A stretch of DNA of 64,000 bases from Pontederia crassipes (lineage: Eukaryota; Streptophyta; Magnoliopsida; Commelinales; Pontederiaceae). The stretch is from contig CM060183.1 of NCBI GenBank assembly GCA_030549335.1, positions 26,672,552 to 26,736,551 of the forward strand. The letters are read 5' to 3'. Shown here piece after piece: positions 42,735-53,935 of the stretch; the first letter of the stretch is position 1; every line of letters starts with the position of its first letter. The notes under the pieces are model-generated. The model searched no databases. It was given only the letters and a program-made list of their open reading frames with translations, and had not been told where the DNA came from. Position numbers and translations under genes: made by a program.

Positions 42735-43187
42735 TCATTCAAGATAACTTTGCATTATACCAAAAAGCCGACATGGGTACTTAACGATGGATAGAATATT
42801 CATGTCAACTTCTCTTTCACCACCATCATCATTTCTTGGAACTTGAGTGTGTCGTGATTGTATGTATGACTCAAAGTACTTTGAAGTGAAGTTTGACATA
42901 TTGTCAATGAAATATGCTTCACATATAAAGCCTTCAATTTTTGCCTTATTCTTCGCCTTCCTTTTCAAATACAATATGCACCTTTCGAAAGGATACATCC
43001 ATCGACACTGAGCTGGACCCGCAACTTTTCTTTCATATGGTATATGTACAATCAAGTGCTCCATCACATCAAAGAAATAATGTGAAAATATCTTCTCAGC
43101 CTTGCACACGGTAATCACAATAGAAGCCTCTAACCGAGAGATATCTTCTTCCCGAATGATGAATGCACAAAGCTCTTTAAAGAACAT
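42735..43187 (-). pseudogene. CACTA TNP2 transposase domain (DUF4218-like)
   Basis: Open 150-codon frame with FFDVMEHLIVHIPYE, AGPAQCRWMYPFERC, LKRKAKNKAKIEGFICEAY and SKYFESY, the DUF4218 blocks of CACTA transposases. The nested element at 41982-42718 lies between this and the DUF4216 part. The transposase core expected upstream (above 43421) is absent. Confidence 0.85.
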
Positions 43188-43253
43188 AAATAATTCTATT
43201 AAAACTTTTCAAATGACTTTTGGCAAAAGTTCTTTAAAATCAATTGGAAGCGG

Positions 43254-43421
43254 CCTTTGCATAAAAATATGACAATCTTGACTCTTCATCCCATGTATCC
43301 TCCCATTGTTCAAATTAAAAATAATATGTATATGTATCAAACTTATCTCGTCATTGTTCAAACTTATCCCGCGCAATAGCATAAAAATATGACAATCTTG
43401 ACTCTTCATCCCATGTATCAT
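43254..43421. repeat. Short direct repeat inside the CACTA element
   Basis: ATAAAAATATGACAATCTTG and the following TCTTCATCCCATGTAT occur at about 43261 and again at 43381, 120 bp apart. Confidence 0.85.
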
Positions 43422-44462
43422 CCCATGTATGTATATATTTATATGAGTGAGATTAAGTGATAATAATATGTATATGTGTACTTATTATATATAAGTATAA
43501 GTATATATGCATATTTATATGTCTATATGTGCCCGAATAAGCGAGTGTGATAAAAAAAGTTGGCTATAGCGACGCAATACAGACGCTATTGAGTCGCTAA
43601 AGTGTTTAGCGACACAATAGCGTCGAAGTAACGTCTAATGTTTATTAGCGTCTCCAAAAGACGACGCTAGAGAGATGCCAATAATATCTTCCTGGCATCG
43701 ACCACGTTGGCGGCTATAGTGTGGCGCTAGGTAGATTCTATTGAGCCTCCACGGAGACGCTAAAATGGGATAATTTGTAGCAAATCACGTCTCTTAATTC
43801 AACCATCATAATTTCATGATTAAGAATATAAAAATAATATATGTATAATTAAGATATGATATATATTATATGGATAAATAACATATATAATATATGTAAC
43901 AAATTATTTATTTAGGAACACTCCTATAATGTAGACATTATAAGAAATCATGTAGGAATACATATATATGTTGAAGATACATATATAATATTAAATATTT
44001 ATTGATTAACGTATAGTATAAATAATATATAGGGTTGCGTCAAAATATAAAACATATAGCGATATAAATATAGATAGCCTATATATAGTTATCTATTTCC
44101 AAGTAATCATATTGACGTCTACATAGCGTCGTTTAATATGTGATGCCAGCTAGCGTCTCCATAGCGTCGCAAGAAGTGCGACGCGAGTTTAGGGTCGAAT
44201 GCTATCGACGCGAGAACATCGCTAGGTTCTCCCGTGCACTTTCGCTTCATGGCGTGCAATAATAGCGGCTACCTGGCGTCGCTATGGCGCCTTTCGTTAG
44301 CGCCTATTTCTGAAAACGCTAAGAACACGCTAATGAGAGGCAAGTAGCGTCTCCTAGTTGGGACTCAACGAGGACGCCATGAAAGCGCTAGTGGCGTCGA
44401 TTTAGCATCACTATACTTGGAGATGCTATTGCGCGTCGCTAATCGCCAATTTTCTTATAGTG

Positions 44463-45845
44463 GTGCTTCACACTTCGAGGAACTACAAGGCAAAGTAAAT
44501 TTTGTAGAGAACTAATCATCATCACTCACACGATCAAGGAAGTCATAGAACTACTTGCTCAAAGTAAAAAAAAAGTGGAGTCACCTCTCGAGATTATCAA
44601 AGATATGAGCATTAACCTATCGATTTTGGCTCCAAAATGCATAGTCATTTCCTCTTCTTGTCAATGGAGTTCACTAGCTTCTCTAGTTACCATGAACATC
44701 CATTAGATATAGGTTTTCTCGGATGCAGGACAATAGTAAAGAGCAAATGAAAATTAGCAAAATAACATGTGACCTCTGAACTCTGAAGTAATGATAGCAT
44801 AAGAATAAGAATATGCAATTGTAGGACAATAAACATGGTCTTCTAGTGGAATTACAGTACAAAAAACATTGTCTTCTAGTGGTAGGCTCTTTGCAATATC
44901 GACATGGGGACATAAATTGTTCTTCCCTGCCCTAGAAAACTTTTTGTCAACAAATTTCAGTACTTGTGCTTCATCAATAGTCTAACCATCTCTAGGGTTG
45001 CAAACTCATACCAAGGTTCTTGGAGGTATAAGAAAAAAAATATCAAAAGGGGTTTTCATCACCAAGCGTACAAGATCATGATCAATGGCACCATTGGATA
45101 GCAGGGTTGCCTTGTGAGCTCCGTGTGTTAGTAATCCATGTTCAAAACTCAAAGTCTCCATGATGGTCGGGTTTATTTGTACCGTACTAAACATCGAATT
45201 AGTAAGATATTAATAGTCTTGGAAACTGATGAATCTTGACTGAAAAAATAATAAGATCATGAAATCATATAAAAAAGATGTATAAATTAAAATTAATGCA
45301 TGATTTTCTTAATCTAAATATATATAATTCCTTTACCTCAATAAATTTATTATTTTATAAAATAAAAAATTATTTTATAAAGTAAAATTATTATAATTTA
45401 TCATCATTTTAAAATATATTAAATTTTAAATTACCTTACTTTTATGATTCATTCTTAAACAGTAAAGCAAAATTACTATATTGTTAATATAAATGTGAAA
45501 TTTTATCGCAACAATTTAACAAACTAACTATGTGTGATATTTTATCTTTATAATAATACTAACTTTCTTTATATATAATTAGTACTCTAACTTCTATTAT
45601 CGTAAAAGGTCCGACATTAAATGATATTTAACGTAATTAGTATTTCTATTGTAATATCGTAAATATAATTATTACACATATTCATGATTTTTAGGTTTGT
45701 GATAATTTTATTTTAGATATTATTTTAATTAAAATAAGACTATATATAGATAATAACAAAGAAAATAATTAATTGTTTTTAAATCTTAAGAATAGGTAAA
45801 TTATATGATAATGTAGTAAATAAAATAATTATATATGCCTTAAAA

Positions 45846-45848
<3 letters not shown>
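44463..45848. other. Intergenic DNA, nothing recognised
   Basis: Small open frames at 44683-44913 and 45006-45194 (minus) have no domain or splice support. A GTCTTCTAGTGG word is repeated near 44840 and 44870. The rest is AT-rich. Confidence 0.4.

Positions 45849-45896
<48 letters not shown>
45849..45896. repeat. (AT)n microsatellite, left of the hairpin MITE
   Basis: 24 AT units. Confidence 0.95.
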
Positions 45897-45900
<4 letters not shown>

Positions 45901-45902
45901 AA

Positions 45903-46262
45903 AATGAGCGTGTGAGGCGCTTTACGTGTGAAGTGATTTTAGACATATTTTTCTTCATTTTTTTCAATGTCTTTCTTTATTAATAGCTTAAATGATCATT
46001 CATGATAACAAAAAATAGTTTTATAAGATTAGAAATTATATAAAATGCTTATATCCATTATGACGGATAATAATGTGCAGAAGTTCGTCAAAATTCAAAA
46101 ATAATAAAATAAATTATTGTTAATAATTTGAATAATATATTTGTTATTCCCAATGACCCTCTAAACTATCAATGAAGAAAAATGTCAAAAAAAATAATCA
46201 TAAGTATGTCTAAAGTCGCTTCACATGCATTTCACATGGAAGACGCTTCACATGCTCCTTAA
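45903..46262. mobile_element. Micron-like hairpin MITE flanked by AT microsatellites
   Basis: Terminal inverted sequences GAGCGTGTGAGGCGC...TTTTAGACATA (left) and TATGTCTAAAGTCGCTTCACATG...CACATGCTC (right) pair imperfectly, with an AT-rich middle that contains ATGATCATTCATGATAACA. (AT)n runs abut both sides (45849-45896, 46266-46307). Rice Micron elements are known for sitting inside TA microsatellites. No coding capacity. Confidence 0.65.

Positions 46263-46265
<3 letters not shown>

Positions 46266-46307
<42 letters not shown>
46266..46307. repeat. (AT)n microsatellite, right of the hairpin MITE
   Basis: 21 AT units. Confidence 0.95.
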
Positions 46308-46309
<2 letters not shown>

Positions 46310-46310
<1 letters not shown>

Positions 46311-47585
46311 TTACTTTTAAACCTATGGTGTAAAACTTTTACAGGAAACAAGTTAGGTCCACCTTTGCCTAGAACTTAGGTACTTGTCATAATTATCTTT
46401 TTGTTTAGTAAATTAACTTGAACTTATTAACCATGGATGAATCGGTCCTAGTTCCAACACCCAAATAAAATCAAGAGTCATTGTAGCCACAAGAATACCA
46501 AATTAAGAGTTGCATGTTCAAATCCTAAATGAGAAGATAACAAGATTCAGATGACTCCAAAAATGCGAAAATCTATAGCAGCTGCCCTTATATAGTTCTA
46601 AAGGTAGATTCCATGAAATAACTCCCTCGACGATCATGAATCAGGTTGCAAAAATTATGGTATTGTTGGAAGTTGCCTATGGTGGAAGTTTAACAATTTA
46701 ATGCTCATGTTCTACATTCTTGAAAATCCTTTTGTACTATGAGAATTTTAGGGTTTTTCTTGTTTCGAGAACACAATGACCTTACATTTCTAAAGAGAAT
46801 TCTAAATTCTTGAGCATTCTTGTGCTACTACATGGAAAATGGAACAAAATGGCCCAAGATGGAATATGTGACAGGTGAGTTTCAAATCTTCATGAAACAT
46901 AAACATTTCATTTGTCAAGTAGAAATTCTTTAATAAGGGCATTTCAACCTTTTTTAGGGTTATGCGCCTCTTGAAGCATTTGATGGTTGAAAATTTTAGT
47001 TTATGTATTTTTTTGTCAAATTTTAATTTAAAGATCTTAAAAATATGATTTTGATCGACGATCTCCTGGATTCTATAAATAACCTCCTTGACTAGGGACT
47101 TCACACTTGTGGAAATGTCATCTTTATGTTCTTTCATAAATCAATAATTCATAATGAAAAGTTAGACAAATTTTAAGACTATGTTGTTTGATCTAGAAAA
47201 CTTTAAGAATATATACATGAAAATCTTAAAATAAATAACCCTAAAAAATCCATTCCTAAAAAGCAATGAAAAAAATGAAACAAAGAACACAAGCTGTTGG
47301 AATGGGAATTTGTAAACATACATCTTAATAATTATTGGAAGATTTGACTTAGGTAAAAGGAGGATTCGTTTTCATGTTAAGTTGCATTGGATTATCAATT
47401 GCCTAGATCTTTTATTTTTTTCACTTTCAAATAACATAATACATATGTTTTTTTTGTAAATAATTTTATGTAAAATGAATACACTTTTGGTTCCATTTGA
47501 CAACAAAAAAAATAGAGTTTGAAATAGCATTTAGCAGTTTGACATAAACATCACTAAATGAAATGTTTGACAAATCAAATTTGGC
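46310..47585. other. Intergenic DNA with one unrecognised open frame
   Basis: A minus-strand frame of 111 codons at 47137-46802 is Lys- and Phe-rich with no recognised domain. The sequence around it (46400-47300) is somewhat less repetitive than its flanks and could be an old gene or element fragment. No splice partner was found. Confidence 0.35.
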
Positions 47586-47590
47586 GATAA

Positions 47591-48727
47591 TGTTGGATCA
47601 CAAGGCACCAAGAGGGAGGGAGTGAATTAGTGTTTTGCCGAAAAGACTGATTTCACAAAATATGTCACGAAAGTTTAATATCGATTCGTTAAAATTCAAA
47701 TCAACGCAATAATAATTGAATCAGGTAGGAAGGAGAGGAAGAGAGAAAGACAAACACGAGGAAGCAAGGAGTTTGTTGACAATATTCGGCCACACCTTGA
47801 CCTATGTCCCCGTTCCGACTTCTCGATCTCAAGATCGCCTGAGATTCCACTAAACACCTTCCTTCGTTCCAAATGGGGTAAGGAAGAAATCTTTTACAAC
47901 ACACCATATTTTTTCCATTTCGAGAGGTAAGACACATCTCTCATTCTAGAAAGTTTTTACCCTCAATTCTTCTTTCAAAAGTTTGGTACACCTCTTTTAC
48001 AAATGAGCATTCTTGATTTTTTCTCTAGCCCGAGAGGTAAGATAAAACTTCTTCTACACAGAAGCTCACACCCAAATATCTAGAAAAATATTTCTCTCTT
48101 TTACAATATCAAACTCACTGAAAGAGAAGAGAGAAAGATGAGAGAATTCAATAATATAGCTCAATAATTTTAAGAAAATAATTTTCATTTAATACTTGAT
48201 GTTTGCCTTCAATATTTTATTGATTATGGACCCACTGGACCTTTTTTATAGTCCTCTTTGGGTAATATGATTGTTGTCCTTTTGTTTGGTCAAAAACTAA
48301 TTGTTATAGGTCATTTTGCATGCGGTCCAATTAATCGGTGCCTCCAACCATTCGTCCGATTTTCAAAATCTTGGAATTTGTGACTTCTTTGTTCAAATTG
48401 GTCGACCGGTTCATTTGGCCGGTCAATTGGTTCGCCAAATCGAGCGTTCGACCACTCTTCACTGTTTTGCACATAATATTTTGCATCGATATCAGAATGA
48501 GGTGATTTTTTATTCGTTGGAAAGCTAACAAGATTATCTATAATTTTCATATTCAAATGTTAGTCCAGATATGAATGAAATATATTCAAATATTAACTTT
48601 AGATTTAGTGCATAAAATAATTCATTCCGAATTGAACTTTTTCTCGCACTTTAAATATGACTCAGATTATTCGAAATTTGTATCATCAAAATATAATTAG
48701 ATATAGCATAAAAACTTTATTCCAACA
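47591..48727. mobile_element. Solo LTR, 1137 bp, probably Copia (SIRE/Maximus-like)
   Basis: Starts TGTTGGATCACAAGG and ends TTATTCCAACA, and is flanked by the perfect 5-bp duplication GATAA at 47586-47590 and 48728-48732. No internal element or second LTR is present. The opening, with AAGAGGGAGGGAGTGAATTAG, is the kind of sequence seen at the start of long plant Copia LTRs. It is the product of LTR-LTR recombination, with no coding sequence. Confidence 0.88.
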
Positions 48728-48732
48728 GATAA

Positions 48733-51337
48733 TTGTTGATGTTGTGTCACATATTTTGAGTAGTTTAATTTTATTAATATATAAAGGATATAAAGTAAAG
48801 GGTCAACTTTTATTTGTATTCTGAAATTCTATGTACCATATAATTTGTTATAAACAATTTAGAGGTATTAGAATAATTATTTTTAGAATTTAATTTTTTA
48901 ATATTGTATTAATTATTTGATTAATGATTAAATAGATACAAAATGGATAGTATGATTTTAAATTTAAATTTTGTTATTTTCTAAGATATAATATTTAGGG
49001 TAAAAATTAAAAAATGTATTACTTACAAATACAAGTTATTTTTATATAATATCTAAAATTTATTATTTTGTGTCTATGTGTGTCATTTTTTAGATATGAA
49101 TTAATTCATTCATTAAATTTATCAACTTCTTATTTATTACTTCCTTAATTGAACCTCTTAATGCTCTATTTTCTTATTGCCATCCGCTAATTTAATCACA
49201 ATATATTCATCAAATTCCTATCCTTTATTAAATCACTAAATTTGACAAACATAGTCTTATATTATTTTCTAGTTATTGATGAGAAAAATGTGTCTAATGC
49301 ACTTGTAACTAAATTTAGCTAACGAATTCCGGAACTTCATTAAATAGAATTTGATCTTAATTTCATGCATAAGACAAAATTTGGAAAGTTGAATTGGTTG
49401 ATAAATGATATATATTTAGAAAGATCTCAAATTTAATTCTTCATGTGTAAAAATTGTGAGTTTTGTTAGGTGTGAACCAGAAACTAAGGTGATAAAGGAA
49501 AAGAAATACAACTGTGTAGTTTAGAAAACATTGATTAAAGTGATTTAATATATGTAAAGTTCTGATAATAAAATTGATACTAATACTTATTATTTAAATG
49601 ATACAGAATTCATAAATAAATGTGATTTAATATATGTAAAGTTCTGATAATAAAAAACAAGAAAAGATAACTATAAGCACAATACTGAAAAAGCATATCA
49701 TAATTAGGAAACACTATTATTTTACCATTTAAATGGATTAGTGATGGTGTTCATTTAACAAATTCATTATTGAACAAGCTATATTTCTTTTTCATCATTG
49801 GATGAACATATGATGATGTAGAAGATAAGAAACAAGATAAGAATTATTTAATTAGGAAACACCATCATTTTATCCTAATCTAAACTTATCATATTAACTT
49901 TTTCTTCTTATATTTATTGTTTCCTTTTTTTCCTGCCTCATTGATTTTCGCCAACTTCTTGATAATAATATTGTATAATATGAGATGAACATTTATTAAA
50001 TTAATGTCATATTGTAATATGCATACAAATTTTTTTGAAATATATAAAAATTTAGTACAGAGAAGTAAAAAAAATGAAAAAGGACATAAAAAAGTTATAA
50101 ATAGTAATATACAATTGTTTAAAAAAAAGCAAAATTTCACTTGTTTTATTTTCATTTTATCAATATTAATGTATTAATAATTTTAACTCTTTTATTTATA
50201 TTTTATGTTATATATATTTCAAATATTTTATATATTTAATCTAACTGTTGTTTTCATATTAAATAATTATATATATATCTCGTATTCTATATTATGTAAT
50301 ATTAATTAGTATTATACTTTTAACAAAAAAATGAAGCACTAAGTTCGAGAAGATAGAGGGTAGAGAAAGGGAGGGTGATTAGGATATGGATTATTAGAAA
50401 ATTTAGTAAGAATTTGGAGAGATTACAGGAAGTAGATTAAAATAAAATGAAAGATAAAATAAGAATTTGATCGATAATCACGCTCTTCTAAAAAAAGATC
50501 ACGTTGTGTAATGCGCCAAAATGAAGAGCTTGTTTGAATTAAAGGTTTTGAAGGGGTGGAGTGTATAAGTCTTGTTTGGAGAATAATTTTATATTAGTTA
50601 GGAAGGATGGGTGGAGTGAAGTAGCTAAGACTTACTAACATCATATTTTTTATTTCGTCAAATTAGTAGAACGAGAAGAGATTAATAATTTCATACTAAA
50701 TTAACACTCCCTCTTCCTTCTCTCTTATCTTGTCGCTTTCAATCTCTTTCTTCTCTTCTCTCTCATCAATATTTTCTCCTTCTCATACTAGTAAACAAAT
50801 ATTATGATAAAATAAATCTTAATCTATATTTATCTCTCATTTTTAGCTTTTTAAAATAGATGCATGAATAAAAAAATCATATAAAAATAAATAATATAAT
50901 AAAAAATAGAAAAAATATGTCAAACAAAAAAATAAAAATGAAAAATAAATTAAGTAATAAAGAAATATATGATAAATATTTGTTAATCATTAATTATTAT
51001 AAATAATTTAAATATATCATGAAGGGTAAAAATTATTTTTATACAAATAAAATCTTCATTACCTCATTCCACATCTTTATAATTTATTATTCAAACATAA
51101 ACTTTCTAATGATACACCATACTTCATTGCGTCGCCTCACCTTACCCCTTCATTAGTTATTTATCAAACAAACCCTAAGAGTAGGTTTGGCATGAAAGGT
51201 CTAGACCAAATGAACTAGGGAAACAACTCAACTTCTAAGGGACATCTTGTGCCCATTCTTTTACCAATTGATTTTGTTCTTATTCTTTTCACCTATCATT
51301 GACATGCTACACCATCATGGCACTGTGTAACATTTCG
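48733..51337. other. AT-rich intergenic DNA
   Basis: No gene supported. GTGATTTAATATATGTAAAG with the following TTCTGATAATAAAA is repeated at about 49538 and 49621. Around 50510-51185 the ends CTTGTTTGAATT and TCAAACAAACCCT suggest a MITE, but without a clear target duplication. Confidence 0.4.
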
Positions 51338-51342
51338 AAAGT

Positions 51343-53662
51343 TGTAACGCCCCCAAATCGACCCCCGCCACGTGGCGAAGACCAATCTGGAGACGCTACG
51401 GCATGCTATGACTTTGACCATTATATTGACCATATCTCAGTAAAAAAAACCGAGACACGTCAGCGGAAGAAAAGAAATAAAGATAAATTATAACTTTAAT
51501 TGCGGAAGTCTAAAAGTAACTATGTCATTACTAAGAGATAAACTGGGTTCTACATCATGAATTTAAATTGCGGAAGATAAATAAAAACTTAATAACACTC
51601 TAAAAGCCCTATGGTTCATGTGTTGTCCTATCGCCAGAGCCTCATCACCACACGCCTACTCCACCACGTTACTGACCTGGTCCTGTGGAAATCAGACACA
51701 GGGGAGGAGGTCCTCCCGTAAGCTTTACAGCCTAGTGGGGAACCACATGATATACAATGCATGACATGAATATAATAATCAGCGATAATTAATCAGGCTT
51801 AACTTGAGCATGAAAGATAACATATAAGTATCATGGATCATAATAAGGATAAGATCAGCGATATCATGAATCATGAGGATCAATAGTATATAGTAAACTT
51901 GGAATCATGACATACTTGACTTGACTTGAACTTGAACTTGAACTTGAACATGCTTGTCGATCTTGGTTATTAATTAACAATCAGGGTGACTTTGAGGTGC
52001 CTTTAATTCTTGGGGTATGCCCAGCAAACGATACGGCCTTGTGCGGGTCAATGGGTAATCAAACCATGACCAAGGGAGCGACCCTTATATTGATGCACTT
52101 GGCTTGGACTGGCAACCCATCATTAATCTTTCATCTGAACTTATTAATCACTTTTATTATCTTTTCATTCTTTGTATCATGTGATGAAGGAGATATGATC
52201 GGTATGAGGTAAATCAAGACAAAGAGTTCATGTTGGAATTATAAAGAAATTAATAATATTCATATAAAAATAAAGAGAGATTAATAGGTAAATTTTTGCT
52301 GGATTTTATGCCCAAAGAATCTCCTCCACCTTACGGCCGTAAAATCCTAATTCTTTGGATTTTACGCCCGAGAGTCCTTTCATTTTTCGGCCGTAAAAAT
52401 TAACCTTTGTTACGTTACGGCCGTAAAAATTAACCTTTATTACGTTACGGCCGTAAAAACCCTATTTTCTTTTCTACTTCGGCCGTAATAATTCAACTCT
52501 TATTTCGTTACGGCCATCACCTGTTACGCCCATCCGTTACGGCCGTAAAAACCCTATTTTCTATTCTACTTCGGCCGTAATAATTCAACTCTTATTTCGT
52601 TACGGCCATCATCTGTTACGCCCATCCGTTACGGCCTATCTCGTTACGGCCGTAAAAACCCTATTTTCTATTCTATTTCGACCGTAAAAATTCACCCTTA
52701 CGGCCAATCCATCTCCTTCTCTCTCCATCCTTTCCTTACGGCCGTAAAGTTTTCCTCTTTTGCATTACGGCCGTAAGCTTCATCCCTTTTCCCCCCCTTT
52801 TTTTTTTCTTCTTACGGCCAATCCTTACGGCCGTAAAAAAATTTACCTCTATTGCATTACGGCCGTAAGAATTCACCCCTTTTCTCTCTCCATCTTTTTC
52901 TCGACCGTAAGACAATTACGCCCAGCAAATTTTACGGCCGTAATACTTCTATTTTAAAATTGGGTCGTGTTATAAAACCGAAAACGGAATCCCCTCTAAA
53001 TCCTACATCCTAGCAATCAATAATACAGAAATATAACAAACAGAAATAACTATGCATGCTACAATCAACCAATCAAAGAATTCAAGAAATCAAACAATTA
53101 AAAACAATAACTTGAATCATATTCATATTCTTTTCATAACGATTCGAGCATGAATTGAGATAATTCAGAGGTCATGCAAGGTGATTTCGGTTCACCCACC
53201 TCTGTTCGCGATTAATCCGTTCTTCGGTCCTTCGGAACGTTAATGATCACGTCCCCTATTTTTCCCCCAATCCTCCCTGTTCTCTATCGGCTCTCTCTCT
53301 CTCCTGTTCTTCCTCTCGAACTCTGTCTATCAATCGTTCGGTGTAGAGAACGACGTGAGGAGATGTAAGAGGGTCAGATAGGAAGGAGAGGAAAAAGACC
53401 TTACCTACCCTTGTGCAGAATTCTTCTTGCCTCTGCACATGCACGAAGGAAGACGAGAGGAGCAGAAATAGGGAGAGGGTCGTGAGTTTTGAGGAGGGAT
53501 TAAGTTTCCATGGTTCGGTTTAATAAATCCCCTCTCTTAATCTAACCTTAATCTAATTAATAAGGTACGGTTTTTTTTTTATCTCGTGATGGCTTGTTCC
53601 ACACGAACTCAAATTCATTTCCTTTCTTTTTCTTTTTTTTTATCTTTATGCTGGTTGTTACA
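51343..53662. mobile_element. Solo LTR, 2320 bp, probably Tekay/Del-type Gypsy
   Basis: Starts TGTAACGCCCCC and ends GTTGTTACA, with a perfect 5-bp duplication AAAGT at 51338-51342 and 53663-53667. Length and TGTAACGCCC start fit the long LTRs of Tekay/Del chromoviruses. No internal region or partner LTR lies nearby, so recombination between LTRs removed them. It carries an unusual palindrome array (separate entry). Confidence 0.88.
52331..52943. repeat. Array of the 12-bp palindrome TTACGGCCGTAA inside the solo LTR
   Basis: About ten complete copies of TTACGGCCGTAA plus many half sites (TTACGGCC, TTACGCCC, CGGCCGTAA) in 0.6 kb, spaced by pyrimidine-rich DNA. A 92-bp unit starting GTTACGGCCGTAAAAACCC is tandemly repeated at 52444, 52536 and, interrupted, 52628. 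Every palindrome contains CpG sites and an inner CGGCCG. Confidence 0.93.
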
Positions 53663-53935
53663 AAAGTCGTCTATCCAGATAGTTAAATTAATGACTCTAC
53701 TCAATTTTATGACTCAATTTTTTTTTACTTTGATAAGCTAATATAATGACTTACATCAGCCAAAAACTAAATTATAATAATCCTCAGAATATGCAAAATT
53801 TGTTTATACAATAATTCAATAACTTGTATATTATTGATGCATGATATTTTATACATATTTATTTCATATCATTTAGTCTATTTTTCATAATTTTATTCTA
53901 ACATATATAAACTTTTTTCTCATTTTTAATTAAAT

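Larger units (their letters stand above)
37887..44462 (-). mobile_element. CACTA (En/Spm) DNA transposon, about 6.6 kb, defective
   Basis: Starts CACTATAAGAAAAT and ends ATTTTCTTATAGTG, a perfect inverted pair. Flanking triplets are ATG and GTG, so the 3-bp target duplication differs by one base. Both ends have long subterminal zones rich in GCGTC/GACGC words (37906-38350 and 43540-44455). Inside, minus-strand remains of TNP2-type and En/Spm-type proteins are present, but the catalytic core of the transposase is not found. A smaller CACTA-like element is nested inside. Confidence 0.88.

Noticed and set aside
52331..52943. Could the regularly spaced palindromes be a CRISPR array?
   Set aside because: This is plant nuclear DNA, spacing is irregular, half sites are frequent and no cas gene exists; the array lies inside an LTR.
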